Counted from the first letter of the stretch, positions 40,485 through 52,140 are shown. The stretch: 64,000 nucleotides of DNA from Ramlibacter montanisoli (GCF_013087525.1 NZ_JABFCS010000001.1:372001-436000); one strand, 5' to 3'. Translations and numbers: made by a program. Notes: a model not told the origin generated them from the sequence alone.

Positions 40485-41735
40485 TCATTTTTTCGGCCCT
40501 CCCTTGAGCTGGAGGCCGCGCATGGAGGGGCGGTCGTAGAACTCCACGCCCGCGAGGTCGGCGACGGTGCCGATGTCCTTGTCGCCGCGGCCGGAGAGGT
40601 TGACCAGGATGTGCTGGTCCGCCTTCATGGTCCGGGCCAGCTTCATCGCGTAGGCGATCGCATGGCTCGATTCCAGCGCGGGGATGATGCCTTCGGTGCG
40701 GCACAGGTAGTGGAAGGCTTCCAGCGCCTCCTTGTCCGTGATGCCGACGTATTCGGCGCGGCCGGTGTCCTTCAGCCAGGAGTGCTCGGGGCCCACGCCG
40801 GGGTAGTCGAGGCCGGCGCTCACGCTGTGCGTCTCGATGATCTGGCCGTCGGGGTCCTGCAGGATGTAGGTGCGGTTGCCGTGCAGCACGCCGGGGCTGC
40901 CGCGCTGCAGCGAGGCCGAGTGCTTGCCGCTGTCCAGTCCTTCGCCCGCCGCTTCCACGCCGATCAGGCGCGTCTTCTCGTAGGGGATGTAGGGGTGGAA
41001 GATGCCCATGGCGTTGCTGCCGCCGCCCACGCAGGCGATCACCGCATCGGGCTGGCGGCCGGCCATCTCCGGCATCTGCTCCAGGCATTCGTTGCCGATC
41101 ACGCTCTGGAAGTCGCGCACCATCATCGGGTAGGGGTGCGGGCCCGCCACCGTGCCGATGATGTAGAAGGTGTTCTCGACGTTGGTGACCCAGTCGCGCA
41201 TGGCCTCGTTCAGCGCGTCCTTCAGCGTCTTGCTGCCGGACTCCACCGGCACCACGCGGGCACCCAGCAGGTTCATGCGGTACACGTTGGGGCTTTGCCG
41301 CACGACGTCGTTGCTGCCCATGTAGACGACGCACTCCAGGCCGTAGCGCGCGCAGATCGTCGCCGTGGCCACGCCGTGCTGGCCGGCGCCGGTCTCGGCG
41401 ATCACGCGCGGCTTGCCCATGCGGCGGGCGAGCATCGCCTGGCCGATCACGTTGTTGATCTTGTGCGCGCCCGTGTGGTTCAGGTCCTCGCGCTTCAGGT
41501 AGATCTGCGCGCCGCCCTGTTCGCGGCTCATGCGCTGCGCGTGGTAGATCGGCGAGGGCCGGCCGACGAAGTGCTTGAGCTCGTACGCGAACTCGCGCAG
41601 GAACTCGGGATCGTGCTGGTACTTCGCGTAGGCGTCGCGCAGCTCGGAGATGGCGTGGGTCAGCGTCTCGCTGACGAAGCTGCCGCCGTAGATGCCGAAA
41701 TGGCCGCTGGCGTCAGGTTGCTGGTAACTGGACAT
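40485..41735 (-). CDS. trpB: Tryptophan synthase beta chain
   Basis: TrpB joins indole and serine to make tryptophan using PLP. The 416-residue product has the PLP-lysine in [20 protein letters not shown], the Gly-rich phosphate loop GGGSNAMG, and [13 protein letters not shown]. The chosen ATG gives [18 protein letters not shown] with AAGG eight to nine bases upstream. It overlaps the 3' end of trpF by 23 bases, suggesting coupled translation. Confidence 0.97.
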   Translation of the reverse strand: MSSYQQPDASGHFGIYGGSFVSETLTHAISELRDAYAKYQHDPEFLREFAYELKHFVGRPSPIYHAQRMSREQGGAQIYLKREDLNHTGAHKINNVIGQAMLARRMGKPRVIAETGAGQHGVATATICARYGLECVVYMGSNDVVRQSPNVYRMNLLGARVVPVESGSKTLKDALNEAMRDWVTNVENTFYIIGTVAGPHPYPMMVRDFQSVIGNECLEQMPEMAGRQPDAVIACVGGGSNAMGIFHPYIPYEKTRLIGVEAAGEGLDSGKHSASLQRGSPGVLHGNRTYILQDPDGQIIETHSVSAGLDYPGVGPEHSWLKDTGRAEYVGITDKEALEAFHYLCRTEGIIPALESSHAIAYAMKLARTMKADQHILVNLSGRGDKDIGTVADLAGVEFYDRPSMRGLQLKGGPKK

Positions 41736-42420
41736 GGGAGGACCTTGCAAGGCGTTCGTCCGCGGAGCGCACCGCGGCCACGAACTGATGGATCTTGGCG
41801 GCGTCCTTGACTCCTTTCGAAGCCTCGACGCCCGAACTCACATCAACGGCCAGCGTCCGGAAACGCGGCCGCACTTGCACGATGCCATCGGCCACGTTTG
41901 CAGGTGTGAGCCCACCAGACAAAACGGCGTGAAAGCTGGCGCTTGGAGGAAGGCGTGACCAAGGGAATGTCCTGCCGGCGCCGCCATAGCCCTCGACATG
42001 CGCGTCGAGCAGCAGGGCCTGCGCCTCTGGGTAGTCTGCGGCGAATTTTAGCAAGTCGAAGGGCTGGGCCGCGTCGAGCGGGATGCGGGCCGCCCGGAGG
42101 TAGGGGCGGGTGCCGCCGGTGGCCTTGCGGCAGTAGTCCGGCGTCTCGTCGCCGTGGAACTGCAGCAGGGCGTTGGGCACCAGGTCGCAGGCCGCGCGCA
42201 CGCCCTCCAGGGGCTCGTTGACGAACAGCAGCACCGGGGAGACGAAGGGCGGCAGGCATTGCACCAGCTGCGCCGCGCGTTGCGCGTTCACGTGCCGCGG
42301 GCTCTTCGCATAGAGCACGAAGCCGACCGCGTCCGCGCCGGCCTCGACGGCCGCGTCCACGTCCTGCTCGCGCGTCAGGCCGCAGATCTTGATGCGGGTG
42401 CGCAATGCATCTGGGCTCAT
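41713..42420 (-). CDS. trpF: Phosphoribosylanthranilate isomerase
   Basis: TrpF isomerises N-(5'-phosphoribosyl)anthranilate in tryptophan synthesis. Motifs in the 235-residue TIM barrel are [16 protein letters not shown] (catalytic Cys), [27 protein letters not shown] and [15 protein letters not shown] (Asp). The start overlaps the truA stop (ATGA), the normal truA-trpF-trpB-trpA order of Burkholderiales. Confidence 0.95.
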   Translation of the reverse strand: MSPDALRTRIKICGLTREQDVDAAVEAGADAVGFVLYAKSPRHVNAQRAAQLVQCLPPFVSPVLLFVNEPLEGVRAACDLVPNALLQFHGDETPDYCRKATGGTRPYLRAARIPLDAAQPFDLLKFAADYPEAQALLLDAHVEGYGGAGRTFPWSRLPPSASFHAVLSGGLTPANVADGIVQVRPRFRTLAVDVSSGVEASKGVKDAAKIHQFVAAVRSADERLARSSHVQLPAT

Positions 42421-43199
42421 GGGAGCCAATCATACGCAGCCGGATGGCTCGGCAGCTCCCAGTGCGGCTCGTACACGGGACCCAGGAAATAGAGGCCGTC
42501 GGGGGAGAAGGTGGGGGCGGCGGCGTCGCGGCTGCGCGCCTGCAGCACCTCGCGCATCCAGCCCGGCGCCTGCAGCCCCTGGCCCACGGCGACCAGGCAG
42601 CCCATGATGTTGCGGATCATGTGGTGCAGGAAGGCGTTGCCCTCGAACTCGAAGCGCCAGTAGGGACCGCGGCGGGAGATCGCGATCGGCGCCAGCGTCT
42701 TCACCGGCGTGGGCGACTGGCAGGAGGAGGCACGGAAGGACGTGAAGTCGTGTTCCCCCACCAGGTGCGCGGCGCCGGCGCGCATCGCGTCCGCGTCGAG
42801 CGGGCGGAAGACCCAGCCCACCCGGCCGGCCTCCACGCTGGGGCGCACGGGCGACTCCAGCAGCACGTAGGCATAGCGGCGCGCGCGTGCGCTGTTGCGG
42901 GCATGGAAGGCGTCGGGCACGTGCCGCGCCCACTGCACGGCGATGTCGGGCGGCAGGAAGGTGTTGGTGCCGCGCACCCAGGAGAACTCCTCGCGCTGCA
43001 GCTCGGTGTCGAAGTGGACCACCTGCATCAGGCCGTGCACGCCGGCATCGGTGCGGCCGGCGCAGGTGGTGGAGAGGCGGACGGTGGCGAAGCGCCCGAG
43101 GGCGGCTTCCAGCTGGTCCTGCACGGTGCGGCCGGACGGCTGGCTCTGCCAGCCGTCGTAGGGCTGGCCGCTGTAGCTGATGCCGAGGGCGATCCTCAC
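42417..43199 (-). CDS. truA: tRNA pseudouridine synthase A
   Basis: TruA makes pseudouridine at tRNA positions 38-40. The 260-residue product has the catalytic Asp in [20 protein letters not shown], plus [15 protein letters not shown] and [13 protein letters not shown]. It overlaps trpF, and a REP-like repeat separates it from fimV upstream. Confidence 0.96.
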   Translation of the reverse strand: MRIALGISYSGQPYDGWQSQPSGRTVQDQLEAALGRFATVRLSTTCAGRTDAGVHGLMQVVHFDTELQREEFSWVRGTNTFLPPDIAVQWARHVPDAFHARNSARARRYAYVLLESPVRPSVEAGRVGWVFRPLDADAMRAGAAHLVGEHDFTSFRASSCQSPTPVKTLAPIAISRRGPYWRFEFEGNAFLHHMIRNIMGCLVAVGQGLQAPGWMREVLQARSRDAAAPTFSPDGLYFLGPVYEPHWELPSHPAAYDWLP

Positions 43200-43209
43200 G
43201 AGGGCGATC

Positions 43210-43292
43210 GTAGGCTGGTGGTGAGCGGAGCGAACCCCAGCGCTGCGCTGCGCCGAAAGCTGGGGTTCGGCTGCGCCTCACCACCAGCCTAC
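43210..43292. repeat. REP-like palindromic repeat, copy B
   Basis: The outer arms GTAGGCTGGTGGTGAG / CTCACCACCAGCCTAC and inner arms CGAACCCCAGC / GCTGGGGTTCG are the same modules as copy A at 37387-37469, but with inner and outer exchanged. Each copy is thus two head-to-head or tail-to-tail units of about 35 bases. It lies between fimV and truA and may end the fimV transcript. Confidence 0.8.
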
Positions 43293-43298
43293 GGGTTC

Positions 43299-46262
43299 TT
43301 ATCCGATTTCCGCCAGCAGGCGCTGCGCGCGCGACTTCAGGTCGCCCGAGGCCTCGGCCAGCACTTCCTCGGCCAGGCTGCGGGCGCCGTCGGCGTCGCC
43401 GATCGCGTTGAATTCCTCGGCCAGCGCCAGCTTGGTGGCCAGCGGGCCTTCGGCTTCCGCCGGGACGTCGCCTGCGCTGCTGGCCGCGGGCGGCGGCATG
43501 TCCAGGCTGAGCGCGGACGCGTCGAGGTTCATCGCCGGGGCCGGGCGGGTCGCGGCGGGCGCGGGTGCCGGCGCCGGTGCGCTGCTGCCAGGCAGGTCGA
43601 GCGAGAGGCCGCCCAGGTCGAATTCCAGCATGTCGCCCTTGGGGGCTGCGGCCGGCGCGGCCGGGGCCGCCTTGGGCGCGGCGGCGACCGGTTCGAAATC
43701 CAGGCTGTTCCCGACGTTGAGCGAGGGCGCCTCCAGGCGCACCGGCTGCGTCTGCATGGCGGACGGCGGGGCGCTGAAGTCCATCTCCATCGGCGGCAGT
43801 TCCAGCGAGGGCGCCGGCGCGGCGGCCATCGGTGCCGGGGCGGGACGCGCCACCGGCGCCTGCACCGCGGGGGCATGGGGCTGCAGCGTGTCCGGCTCGT
43901 CGCCGAGGGAGAAGTCGAGGTCGAGGTCCAGGTCGGCACCGGCGGGCGGCACCGGCGGCTGGGCAGGTGCGCGGGCGGCATGCGCCACGGCAGCACCACC
44001 GACGGCGGCGGCGGCCATCGCGGCGCCGGCGCCCGGCTGGCCGCCGGGACGGTACATCGGGTTGGCGGGATCCAGGTCGCGGCCCAGGTCGCAGATGTGG
44101 TCCCACTCGGGGCCGGCGCCCTGCGTGAGGCTGTAGGCCTCGGCGGCCACCGCCTCGAAGGCCTTCACGTCGCGGCGCTTGGCGTAGATCTCCAGCAGCT
44201 TGCCGTGGATCGCCACGCGCTGCGGGTTGATGCGCAGTGCTTCCTTGAGGATTTCCTCGGCCTGCAGGTCGCGGCCGTAGGCCAGGTACACGTCGGCTTC
44301 GGCGACGGGGTCCACGTCGCCGGCGGCATCGAGCTGGCTCGGCGAATAAACCATCGACGAGCCCGTCGGATTGTTGGTCTCAGCGGTGTCGATGCGTTGT
44401 CCGCCGCTGGCGCCGAAGAAAGAATCCGGCTGCAACCTGGACTCGAGGAAGGAACTGTCGACGGCAGCGGTCTTGCGCTTCTGCCGCATCTTGTAGAAGC
44501 CGAAGCCCAGGAGCACCGCGAGCAGGCCGACGCCCAATGCGGGGATCAGCGGATTCTCGAGCACGTCGTCCAGCAGGCTGGGCTCGGGCGGCGGCGGCGC
44601 CGGCCGCTTGATCGCGGGCCTGGCGGCGGCGACGGCGGCTGCGGTGCTGGAGGCGGCTTGCGGCGCGGACGCGGCCGATGCACTGGCGACGGCGGCGGAA
44701 GCGGCGCCGGCGGCAGGCGCGGCGCTGGCCGCCGGCGTGGCCGTCGTCGCCGCGGCCACCGGGGCGGGTGCGGGCGTGGGTGCAGGAGTCGGTGCGGGCG
44801 TCGGCGCCGGGGTGGGCGCAGGCGTCGGCGCGGGCGTCGGGGCCGGCGTGGGCGCCGGGGTCGGTGCCGGCGTGGGCGCCGGTGCAGCGGCGACGGTGGT
44901 CGCGGGTGCCGGTGCCGGCTTGGCGGCGGCTGCAGCGGTCGCGGCGGACGGTGCGGCGGCGGCCGCCGGCGCGGAAGCCGGACGCGTCGCGGTCGTGGGC
45001 GGCGTCACGCCGGGCGGGGCGCTGATGCCCGGGCCGGCCTTGGTCGTGCCGGTGCCGGCGGTACCGCCGCCGGTGAGCTTGTTCAGGTCCGCCAGGTTCT
45101 TGTTCAGCTCGGCCACGCGGGTCTGCGCGTCCTTGGCCGCACGGTCGCGGGCGATCTGGTCGGCCGTCGAGGCCTTGCCCTGCACCGCGCCCTTGGACAG
45201 CTGCAGGCGGTCCGGCGTGCTCGCCGCGGCCTTCTTGTCCTCGACCTGCGCCTGCACGCGGCCGGAAGTCTGGCGGCTCGTGCCCGGCGTGGCCGCGGCC
45301 GGCACGCCCTCGGCGAGGCGGCGGCGGAATTCGTTGAAGTCGCGGCTTTGCGCCACGACGGTCTGCTTCGCCTCGTCGGACGGAACGCCGCCGGCCTGCT
45401 CGCCGCTCGGGATCTCGACGACGGCGCCGGCCTTCAGGCGGTTCACGTTGCCGTCGACGAAGGCGTCCGGGTTGGCGCGCAGCATGGCCACCAGCATCTG
45501 GTCCAGCGAGATGCTGGCCGGCTTGTTGGCCGCGGCCAGCTTGCCGGCGGTGTCGCCGGCCTGCACGGTCACGCGCTTGCCGGCATCTCCGGATGCGGGC
45601 GTGGATGCGGAAGGAGTCGGGGCCGCCGTCGCCGGGGCGGGCGCGCGTGCCGTGGCCGGCGGCGCGGCGGGCGCGGCGGGAGCCGCAGGCGCGGGACGCG
45701 GGGCCGCCGCTGCGGGCGCGGACGGCGCCGGGCGCTGGCTGCCGGCGGAAGGCGCGACCTGCGCGGTGACCGGGGCGCCGGGCTGGCGCAGCGCCGGCGG
45801 GTCGAACAGCATCGTGAAGTCGCGCTGCACGCGGCCGGACGACCAGTTGGCCTCCAGGATCACGTCCACGAAGGGCTCGTTGACCGGGCGGTCGCTCGCG
45901 AGGTGCAGGAAGTAGCCGCCGTTGGGACGGCGCTGCAGGGTGATGGTGACGTTGGACAGCGCCTGGCTGTACTCGAGGCCCTGGGTGCGGAAGGTGGCGG
46001 GCGAGGCGATCGAGGCGCGCAGCGAGGAGACTTCCTCGGGCGTGATCTCGGGCACGTCGATCTCGGCCCGCAGCGGCTCGCCCAGCGCCGATTGCACGGT
46101 GACACGGCCGAGCGCCAGCGCGAGCGCGTCGGGCGAGGCCAGGCCGAAAGTGACTGCGGCCGCCAGTGCCAGCGTCGACAGCCGGAGCTTCGGCAGGCTC
46201 TTCTGTGATGGCGTCCCTACTCCTCGGTCGGGAGGCAGTCTTTTTCTCTTCATGCGGCCCAT
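43299..46262 (-). CDS. fimV: FimV-family pilus assembly / polar hub protein
   Basis: The 987-residue inner-membrane protein has a signal-like segment (STLALAAAVTFGLASPDALA) and the FimV N-terminal domain (LGRVTVQSALGEPLRAEIDV). A LysM-like peptidoglycan-binding domain lies near residues 228-286 and a long Ala/Pro linker with PTPA repeats at about 460-500. One membrane helix (LIPALGVGLLAVLLGFGFY) precedes a cytoplasmic region with a TPR-like part and a C-terminal FimV helix pair (LALAEEFNAIGDADGARSLA). The start may instead be the ATG at 46253. Confidence 0.9.
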   Translation of the reverse strand: MGRMKRKRLPPDRGVGTPSQKSLPKLRLSTLALAAAVTFGLASPDALALALGRVTVQSALGEPLRAEIDVPEITPEEVSSLRASIASPATFRTQGLEYSQALSNVTITLQRRPNGGYFLHLASDRPVNEPFVDVILEANWSSGRVQRDFTMLFDPPALRQPGAPVTAQVAPSAGSQRPAPSAPAAAAPRPAPAAPAAPAAPPATARAPAPATAAPTPSASTPASGDAGKRVTVQAGDTAGKLAAANKPASISLDQMLVAMLRANPDAFVDGNVNRLKAGAVVEIPSGEQAGGVPSDEAKQTVVAQSRDFNEFRRRLAEGVPAAATPGTSRQTSGRVQAQVEDKKAAASTPDRLQLSKGAVQGKASTADQIARDRAAKDAQTRVAELNKNLADLNKLTGGGTAGTGTTKAGPGISAPPGVTPPTTATRPASAPAAAAAPSAATAAAAAKPAPAPATTVAAAPAPTPAPTPAPTPAPTPAPTPAPTPAPTPAPTPAPTPAPAPVAAATTATPAASAAPAAGAASAAVASASAASAPQAASSTAAAVAAARPAIKRPAPPPPEPSLLDDVLENPLIPALGVGLLAVLLGFGFYKMRQKRKTAAVDSSFLESRLQPDSFFGASGGQRIDTAETNNPTGSSMVYSPSQLDAAGDVDPVAEADVYLAYGRDLQAEEILKEALRINPQRVAIHGKLLEIYAKRRDVKAFEAVAAEAYSLTQGAGPEWDHICDLGRDLDPANPMYRPGGQPGAGAAMAAAAVGGAAVAHAARAPAQPPVPPAGADLDLDLDFSLGDEPDTLQPHAPAVQAPVARPAPAPMAAAPAPSLELPPMEMDFSAPPSAMQTQPVRLEAPSLNVGNSLDFEPVAAAPKAAPAAPAAAPKGDMLEFDLGGLSLDLPGSSAPAPAPAPAATRPAPAMNLDASALSLDMPPPAASSAGDVPAEAEGPLATKLALAEEFNAIGDADGARSLAEEVLAEASGDLKSRAQRLLAEIG
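44763..44885 (-). repeat. Tandem coding repeat in fimV (Pro-Thr-Pro-Ala linker)
   Basis: About ten imperfect 12-base units encode PTPA repeats in the periplasmic linker of FimV. The units differ at third positions but keep the peptide. Such repeats can change in length by slippage, altering the distance between the LysM domain and the membrane. Confidence 0.75.
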
Positions 46263-46289
46263 TGCCTTCGAGGCTTAATTCGAAAAAGG

Positions 46290-46318
46290 ACCATAACAGC
46301 AACGTCTTAGACTGACAA
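46290..46318 (-). promoter_or_regulatory. Candidate sigma-70 promoter of fimV
   Basis: On the minus strand TTGTCA and TATGGT are 17 bases apart, close to the TTGACA/TATAAT consensus, about 30 bases before the fimV start. The 171-base asd-fimV gap shows no other clear signal, and fimV transcription could also come by read-through from asd. Confidence 0.4.
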
Positions 46319-46433
46319 GCTGAGACACCGCTTAACGTCCGTGGAACGCTTGCACACAGCTTGATGCGCCCATGCTTGTTGCCGAGTCACAACGCGCGGT
46401 AACTTGTGGATACACGCGCGGTGGGGCGTGACT

Positions 46434-47582
46434 TCAGGCGTCCAGCAGGATCCGCAGCATCCGGCGCAGCGGCTCCGCTGCGCCCCACAGCAGCTGGTCG
46501 CCGATCGTGAACGCGCCGACGTACTCCGGGCCCATGGCCAGCTTGCGGATGCGGCCCACCGGGATCTCCAGCGTGCCGGTCACGGCCACGGGCGTGAGGC
46601 CTTGCAGCGTCGCCTCGCGCGTGTTCGGCACGACCTTGACCCACGGGTTGTCGGCGGCGATCAGCGCCTCGAGGTCCGCCACCGGCACGTCCTTCTTCAG
46701 CTTGAAGGTCAGGGCCTGCGAGTGGCAGCGCATGGCGCCCACGCGCACGCAGAAGCCGTCGACCGGGACCGCCTTGCTGCCGAAGCCTTCGCCCTGGCCC
46801 AGGATCTTGTTGGTCTCGGCGCCGGCCTTCCACTCCTCGCGCGACACGCCGCCGCCGAGGTCCTTGTCGATCCAGGGGATCAGCGAGCCGCCCAGGGGCA
46901 CGCCGAAATTGGTGGTCTCTTCGCCCGTCATGGACTGCTGGCGGGCCAGCACCTTGCGGTCGATCTCCAGGATGGCCGACTTCGGGTCGTCCAGCAGCGA
47001 GCGCACTTCGGCGTTGAGCGTGCCGAACTGCGTGAGCAGCTCGCGCATGTGCTGGGCACCGCCTCCGGAGGCGGCCTGGTAGGTCATGCTGGTCATCCAC
47101 TCGACCAGGCCGGCCTTGTACAGCGCGCCCACGCCCATCAGCATGCAGCTGACCGTGCAGTTGCCGCCGATCCAGTTGCGGCCGCCCTTGGCGAGCGCAT
47201 TCTTGATGACGGGCATGTTCACCGGGTCGAGGATGATGACCGCGTCGTCCTTCATGCGCAGGGTGGAGGCCGCGTCGATCCAGTGGCCGTTCCAGCCGGC
47301 GGCGCGGAGCTTGGGGAACACCTCGGTGGTGTAGTCGCCGCCCTGGGCGGTGATGACGATGTCGCACTTCTTCAGCGCCTCGATGTCGAACGCGTCCTTG
47401 AGCTTCGACTCGTTCTTCGCCATGGCGGGCGCCTTGCCGCCGGCGTTGGAGGTGGAGAAGAAGACCGGCTCGATCAGGCCGAAGTCGCCTTCGGCCTGCA
47501 TGCGGTCCATCAGGACCGAGCCGACCATGCCGCGCCAGCCGACGAGGCCGACCATCGGTTGTTGTCCGTTCGAGAGTTTCAT
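46434..47582 (-). CDS. asd: Aspartate-semialdehyde dehydrogenase
   Basis: Asd reduces aspartyl phosphate to the semialdehyde on the way to lysine, methionine, threonine and diaminopimelate. The 382-residue product has the cofactor motif [18 protein letters not shown], the catalytic Cys in [15 protein letters not shown], and [14 protein letters not shown], matching the long gamma/beta-proteobacterial form. It lies 77 bases downstream of leuB in the leu-asd-fimV block. Confidence 0.96.
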   Translation of the reverse strand: MKLSNGQQPMVGLVGWRGMVGSVLMDRMQAEGDFGLIEPVFFSTSNAGGKAPAMAKNESKLKDAFDIEALKKCDIVITAQGGDYTTEVFPKLRAAGWNGHWIDAASTLRMKDDAVIILDPVNMPVIKNALAKGGRNWIGGNCTVSCMLMGVGALYKAGLVEWMTSMTYQAASGGGAQHMRELLTQFGTLNAEVRSLLDDPKSAILEIDRKVLARQQSMTGEETTNFGVPLGGSLIPWIDKDLGGGVSREEWKAGAETNKILGQGEGFGSKAVPVDGFCVRVGAMRCHSQALTFKLKKDVPVADLEALIAADNPWVKVVPNTREATLQGLTPVAVTGTLEIPVGRIRKLAMGPEYVGAFTIGDQLLWGAAEPLRRMLRILLDA

Positions 47583-47659
47583 CGGTGCGCCTTTCAGTTC
47601 AAGTTGAATCTGGTTCCCCGGCTCGTCCGGCCGGGGAGGGCGCGACGAACCGGAGCTGT

Positions 47660-48749
<1,090 letters not shown>

Positions 48750-48776
48750 GTGCGTTCTTCGTTCTTCGTTCGGCGT

Positions 48777-49427
48777 TCAGCGGGGCATGGTGTGCGCGAG
48801 CCAGGGCTTGGTGGCCAGGCGCTGGGCTTCGAAGGCCTTGATCTTGTCGGACTTCAGCAGGGTCAGGCCGATGTCGTCGAAGCCGTTCAGGAGGCAGTAC
48901 TTGCGGAAGCCCTGCACCTCGAACGGGATCTCCTCGCCCTGCGGCTTGACGACCACCTGGCGCTCCAGGTCCACGGTCAGCTCGTAGCCGGGGAAGGCCA
49001 GCACTTCGTCGAACAGCTTCGCCACCGTCGCTTCCGGCAGCACGATGGGCAGCAGGCCGTTCTTGAAGCAGTTGTTGAAGAAGATGTCGGCGAAGCTGGG
49101 CGCGATCAGCGCGCGGAAGCCGTACTGCTGGATCGCCCAGGGCGCGTGCTCGCGCGAGGAGCCGCAGCCGAAGTTCTTGCGCGCCAGCAGCACCGAGGCC
49201 GTGCGGTAGCGCGGCTGGTTCAGGATGAAGTCCGGATTCGGCTTGCGCGTCGCGGGGTCCTGCCCCGGCTCGCCGTGGTCCAGGTAGCGCCACTCGTCGA
49301 ACAGGTTGGGGCCGAAGCCGGTCTTGCGGATCGACTTGAGGAACTGCTTGGGGATGATCGCGTCGGTGTCGACGTTCTCGCGGTCGATGGGCGCGACCAC
49401 GCCCTTGTGCACGGTGAACTTGTCCAT
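48777..49427 (-). CDS. leuD: 3-isopropylmalate dehydratase small subunit
   Basis: LeuD is the swivel subunit of isopropylmalate isomerase. The 216-residue product begins [20 protein letters not shown] and has [20 protein letters not shown] and [20 protein letters not shown]. It lies two bases after a small lipoprotein gene that separates it from leuC, and 27 bases before leuB. Confidence 0.96.
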   Translation of the reverse strand: MDKFTVHKGVVAPIDRENVDTDAIIPKQFLKSIRKTGFGPNLFDEWRYLDHGEPGQDPATRKPNPDFILNQPRYRTASVLLARKNFGCGSSREHAPWAIQQYGFRALIAPSFADIFFNNCFKNGLLPIVLPEATVAKLFDEVLAFPGYELTVDLERQVVVKPQGEEIPFEVQGFRKYCLLNGFDDIGLTLLKSDKIKAFEAQRLATKPWLAHTMPR

Positions 49428-49429
49428 CT

Positions 49430-49558
49430 CTACTTCTTCGCTTTTTCTTCGATCTTGTCCCCGACCTTCTGGACGTCCTGGCCGAAGCCGCGCATCGTGT
49501 TGCAGCCGGCGAGCAGGACGGCGAAGGCGATCAGGGTGGCGGTGGTGATGGTTTTCAT
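49430..49558 (-). CDS. Entericidin A/B-like small lipoprotein
   Basis: This 42-residue lipoprotein has a short hydrophobic signal ([14 protein letters not shown]) with the lipobox LAGC. A mature part follows with [20 protein letters not shown], the entericidin pattern. In enterobacteria entericidins form an antidote/toxin pair; here only one gene is present. It is embedded between leuC and leuD, with gaps of 17 and 2 bases, so it must be co-transcribed with them. Confidence 0.85.
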   Translation of the reverse strand: MKTITTATLIAFAVLLAGCNTMRGFGQDVQKVGDKIEEKAKK

Positions 49559-49575
49559 GAAGGCGCTCCTCTGGG

Positions 49576-50997
49576 CTAGGCGAACTGCCGGACGTCGACG
49601 AAATGACCATGGACTGCGGCAGCGGCAGCCATGGCGGGACTCACGAGATGGGTGCGGCCGCCGGCACCCTGGCGGCCTTCGAAATTGCGGTTGCTGGTGG
49701 AGGCGCAGCGCTCGCCCGGCTCCAGCCGGTCGGCGTTCATCGCCAGGCACATGGAGCAGCCCGGCTCGCGCCATTCGAAGCCCGCGGCCTTGAAGATCTC
49801 GTGCAGGCCTTCGCGCTCGGCCTGCTCCTTGACCACGCCGGAACCCGGCACGACCAGCGCCGCCTTGATGTTGGGCGCGACCTTGCGACCGAGCTTCTTC
49901 ACCAGCGCGGCGGCTTCGCGCATGTCCTCGATGCGGCTGTTGGTGCAGGAGCCGATGAACACCTTGTCCACGTAGATGTCGTTCATCGGCTTGCCGGGGG
50001 CCAGGCCCATGTAGGTCAGCGCGCGCTCGATCGCGCCGCGCTTGTTGGCGTCCTTTTCCTTGTCCGGATCGGGCACGCGGCCGTCGATCGAGGTGACCAT
50101 CTCGGGCGAAGTGCCCCAGGTGACCTGCGGGACGATCTGCGAGGCATCGAGCTTCACCACCGCGTCGAACTTCGCGTCCGGGTCGGAGAACAGCGTGCGC
50201 CAGTAGGCCACGGCCTGTTCCCACTCCACGCCCTTGGGCGCGAGCGGCCGGCCCTTGATGTACTCGAAGGTCTTCTCGTCGGGCGCCACCATGCCGGCGC
50301 GGGCGCCCGCCTCGATGGCCATGTTGCACACCGTCATGCGGCCTTCCATCGACAGCGCGCGGATCGCCGAGCCCGCGAACTCGATGGTGTAGCCGGTGCC
50401 GCCGGCCGTGCCGATCTTGCCGATGATGGCCAGCACGATGTCCTTGGCGGTCACGCCCGGGGCAAGCTTGCCGTCGACCTGCACCAGCAGGTTCTTCGCC
50501 TTCTTGGCCAGCAGGGTCTGGGTGGCCAGCACGTGCTCCACCTCCGAAGTGCCGATGCCGTGCGCCAGCGCGCCGAAGGCGCCGTGCGTGGAGGTGTGCG
50601 AGTCGCCGCAGACCACCGTCATGCCGGGCAGCGTGGCGCCCGACTCCGGGCCGATCACGTGCACGATGCCCTGGCGCTTGGACAGGAAGGGGAAGTAGGC
50701 GGCCGCGCCGAACTCGCCGATGTTCTTGTCCAGCGTGGTGACCTGCTCCTTGGAGATCGGGTCGGTGATGCCGTCGTAGCCGCGCTCCCAGCCGGTGGTG
50801 GGCGTGTTGTGGTCGGCGGTGGCCACCACCGAGCTGATGCGCCAGACCTTGCGGCCGGTCTCGCGCAGGCCCTCGAAGGCCTGGGGGCTGGTCACTTCGT
50901 GCACCAGGTGGCGGTCGATGTAGAGGATGGCGGTGCCGTCTTCCTCGGTGTGGACGACGTGCTCGTCCCAGATCTTGTCGTACAGCGTGCGGGGCAT
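49576..50997 (-). CDS. leuC: 3-isopropylmalate dehydratase large subunit
   Basis: LeuC is the iron-sulfur subunit of isopropylmalate isomerase. The 473-residue product has the cluster-binding cysteines in [18 protein letters not shown] and [19 protein letters not shown]. It also carries [20 protein letters not shown] and [20 protein letters not shown]. It is the first gene of the leuC-ecn-leuD-leuB block, 23 bases after a LysR gene on the same strand. Confidence 0.97.
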   Translation of the reverse strand: MPRTLYDKIWDEHVVHTEEDGTAILYIDRHLVHEVTSPQAFEGLRETGRKVWRISSVVATADHNTPTTGWERGYDGITDPISKEQVTTLDKNIGEFGAAAYFPFLSKRQGIVHVIGPESGATLPGMTVVCGDSHTSTHGAFGALAHGIGTSEVEHVLATQTLLAKKAKNLLVQVDGKLAPGVTAKDIVLAIIGKIGTAGGTGYTIEFAGSAIRALSMEGRMTVCNMAIEAGARAGMVAPDEKTFEYIKGRPLAPKGVEWEQAVAYWRTLFSDPDAKFDAVVKLDASQIVPQVTWGTSPEMVTSIDGRVPDPDKEKDANKRGAIERALTYMGLAPGKPMNDIYVDKVFIGSCTNSRIEDMREAAALVKKLGRKVAPNIKAALVVPGSGVVKEQAEREGLHEIFKAAGFEWREPGCSMCLAMNADRLEPGERCASTSNRNFEGRQGAGGRTHLVSPAMAAAAAVHGHFVDVRQFA

Positions 50998-51020
50998 GGG
51001 GCTTCCTTGGGCTTGAAATT

Positions 51021-51965
51021 CTATGCGGCCAGCTCGACCGCGCCTGTTTCAGCGCGTGTGCGCAGGTGGTCGACGAGCAGGCGCGCGGTGAGCGGCAGGG
51101 TGGAAAAGTCGCGGGCGACCAGCCGGATGTCGCGCATCGCCCAGGCATCGGTGAGGCGCACGCACTCCAGGTCGCCCACGCCGTGCATCAGCGTGAAGGC
51201 GCGCTGGGGCATCACGCCCACGCCCAGGCCGTTGTGGATCATGCGGCACATGGCGTCCAGGCCGGTGACGTGGATGCGCAGGCGGATGGTGCGGCCGGCG
51301 GCGGCGGCGGCCTCGCGCATTGCCAGGTGGATCGAGCTGTTGGAGTGCAGGCCCACGTGGTCGAAGTCCAGCGTGTCCTCGAAGGCGACGGCCTTGCGTT
51401 TCGCCATCACGTGGCCGCGCGGCACGATCAGCACCAGCTCGTCGCGCCGGTAGGGCAGCGTCTGCAGCTCGTGGCCCGCGGCGGCCGACACGTTGCAGAT
51501 GCCCAGGTCGGCCGCGCCTTCCTGCACCGCGCGCAGCACCTCGGTGGACAGGTGCTCCTCCAGGTCGATCTTCACCTGCGGGTGCGCCTGGCTGAAGGCG
51601 CCCAGGTCCTCCGGCAGGAACTGCACGATCGCCGAGATGTTGGCGTGGATGCGCACGTGGCCGCGCACGCCCTCGGCGTATTCGGACAGCTCCGCCTGCA
51701 TCTTCTCCAGGCTGAACAGGACCGAGCGCGCGTGGTGCAAGAGGCTTTCGCCGGCCGGCGTGAGCTTCACGCCGCGCGTGTGGCGATAGAGCAGGGGCGT
51801 CTCCAGCGTCGCTTCCAGGTCCGACAGGCGCTTGCTCACCGCGGAAGCGGCGATGAACTCGCGCTCCGCGGCGCGGCCGATCGAGCCGAGCTCGCAGACA
51901 GCGACGAACAGCTGCAGCGAGGTCAGGTCGATCCGGCGGGCGAAGGAGCGTTCGGTGGTGCGCAT
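51021..51965 (-). CDS. LysR-family transcriptional regulator
   Basis: The 314-residue product has an N-terminal winged helix ([39 protein letters not shown]) and a LysR effector-binding domain with [12 protein letters not shown]. It is immediately upstream of leuC on the same strand and divergent from the PQQ alcohol-dehydrogenase gene, so either could be a target. The ligand is unknown. The start ATG begins [18 protein letters not shown]. Confidence 0.88.
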   Translation of the reverse strand: MRTTERSFARRIDLTSLQLFVAVCELGSIGRAAEREFIAASAVSKRLSDLEATLETPLLYRHTRGVKLTPAGESLLHHARSVLFSLEKMQAELSEYAEGVRGHVRIHANISAIVQFLPEDLGAFSQAHPQVKIDLEEHLSTEVLRAVQEGAADLGICNVSAAAGHELQTLPYRRDELVLIVPRGHVMAKRKAVAFEDTLDFDHVGLHSNSSIHLAMREAAAAAGRTIRLRIHVTGLDAMCRMIHNGLGVGVMPQRAFTLMHGVGDLECVRLTDAWAMRDIRLVARDFSTLPLTARLLVDHLRTRAETGAVELAA

Positions 51966-52096
51966 CGGGATTGGCCATCGCGGGTGGCGATGGCATGGCC
52001 CGATTTTCCCAAAGAAAGCGGATGCCAGCCATCGCCATGCGCGATGCCCCCGCTTCCGGGTCGGCTGGCGCCGCGGTCGAGCCAGGGCGGTGTGCC

Positions 52097-52140
52097 GTGT
52101 TGCTTTCTGCAACGCGCGCGCTGTGGTGCTTCGCAACACG
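52097..52140. promoter_or_regulatory. Candidate activator binding sites upstream of the quinoprotein gene
   Basis: Two inverted repeats lie side by side: GTTGC-N5-GCAAC (52099-52113, perfect) and GGTGC-N3-GCAAC (52125-52137, one mismatch). They stand 60-100 bases before the sigma-54 promoter, the usual place for enhancer-binding activators. The AcoR-like activator encoded at 59-61 kb is the natural candidate. The 315-base gap between the LysR gene and the dehydrogenase otherwise shows only the promoter and ribosome binding site. Confidence 0.5.

Noticed and set aside
42405..46208. A very long open frame on the plus strand opposite fimV and truA (over 1200 codons).
   Set aside because: It is the antisense shadow of a GC- and Ala/Pro-rich coding region. 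It has no recognisable domain, while the minus-strand FimV and TruA are clear.
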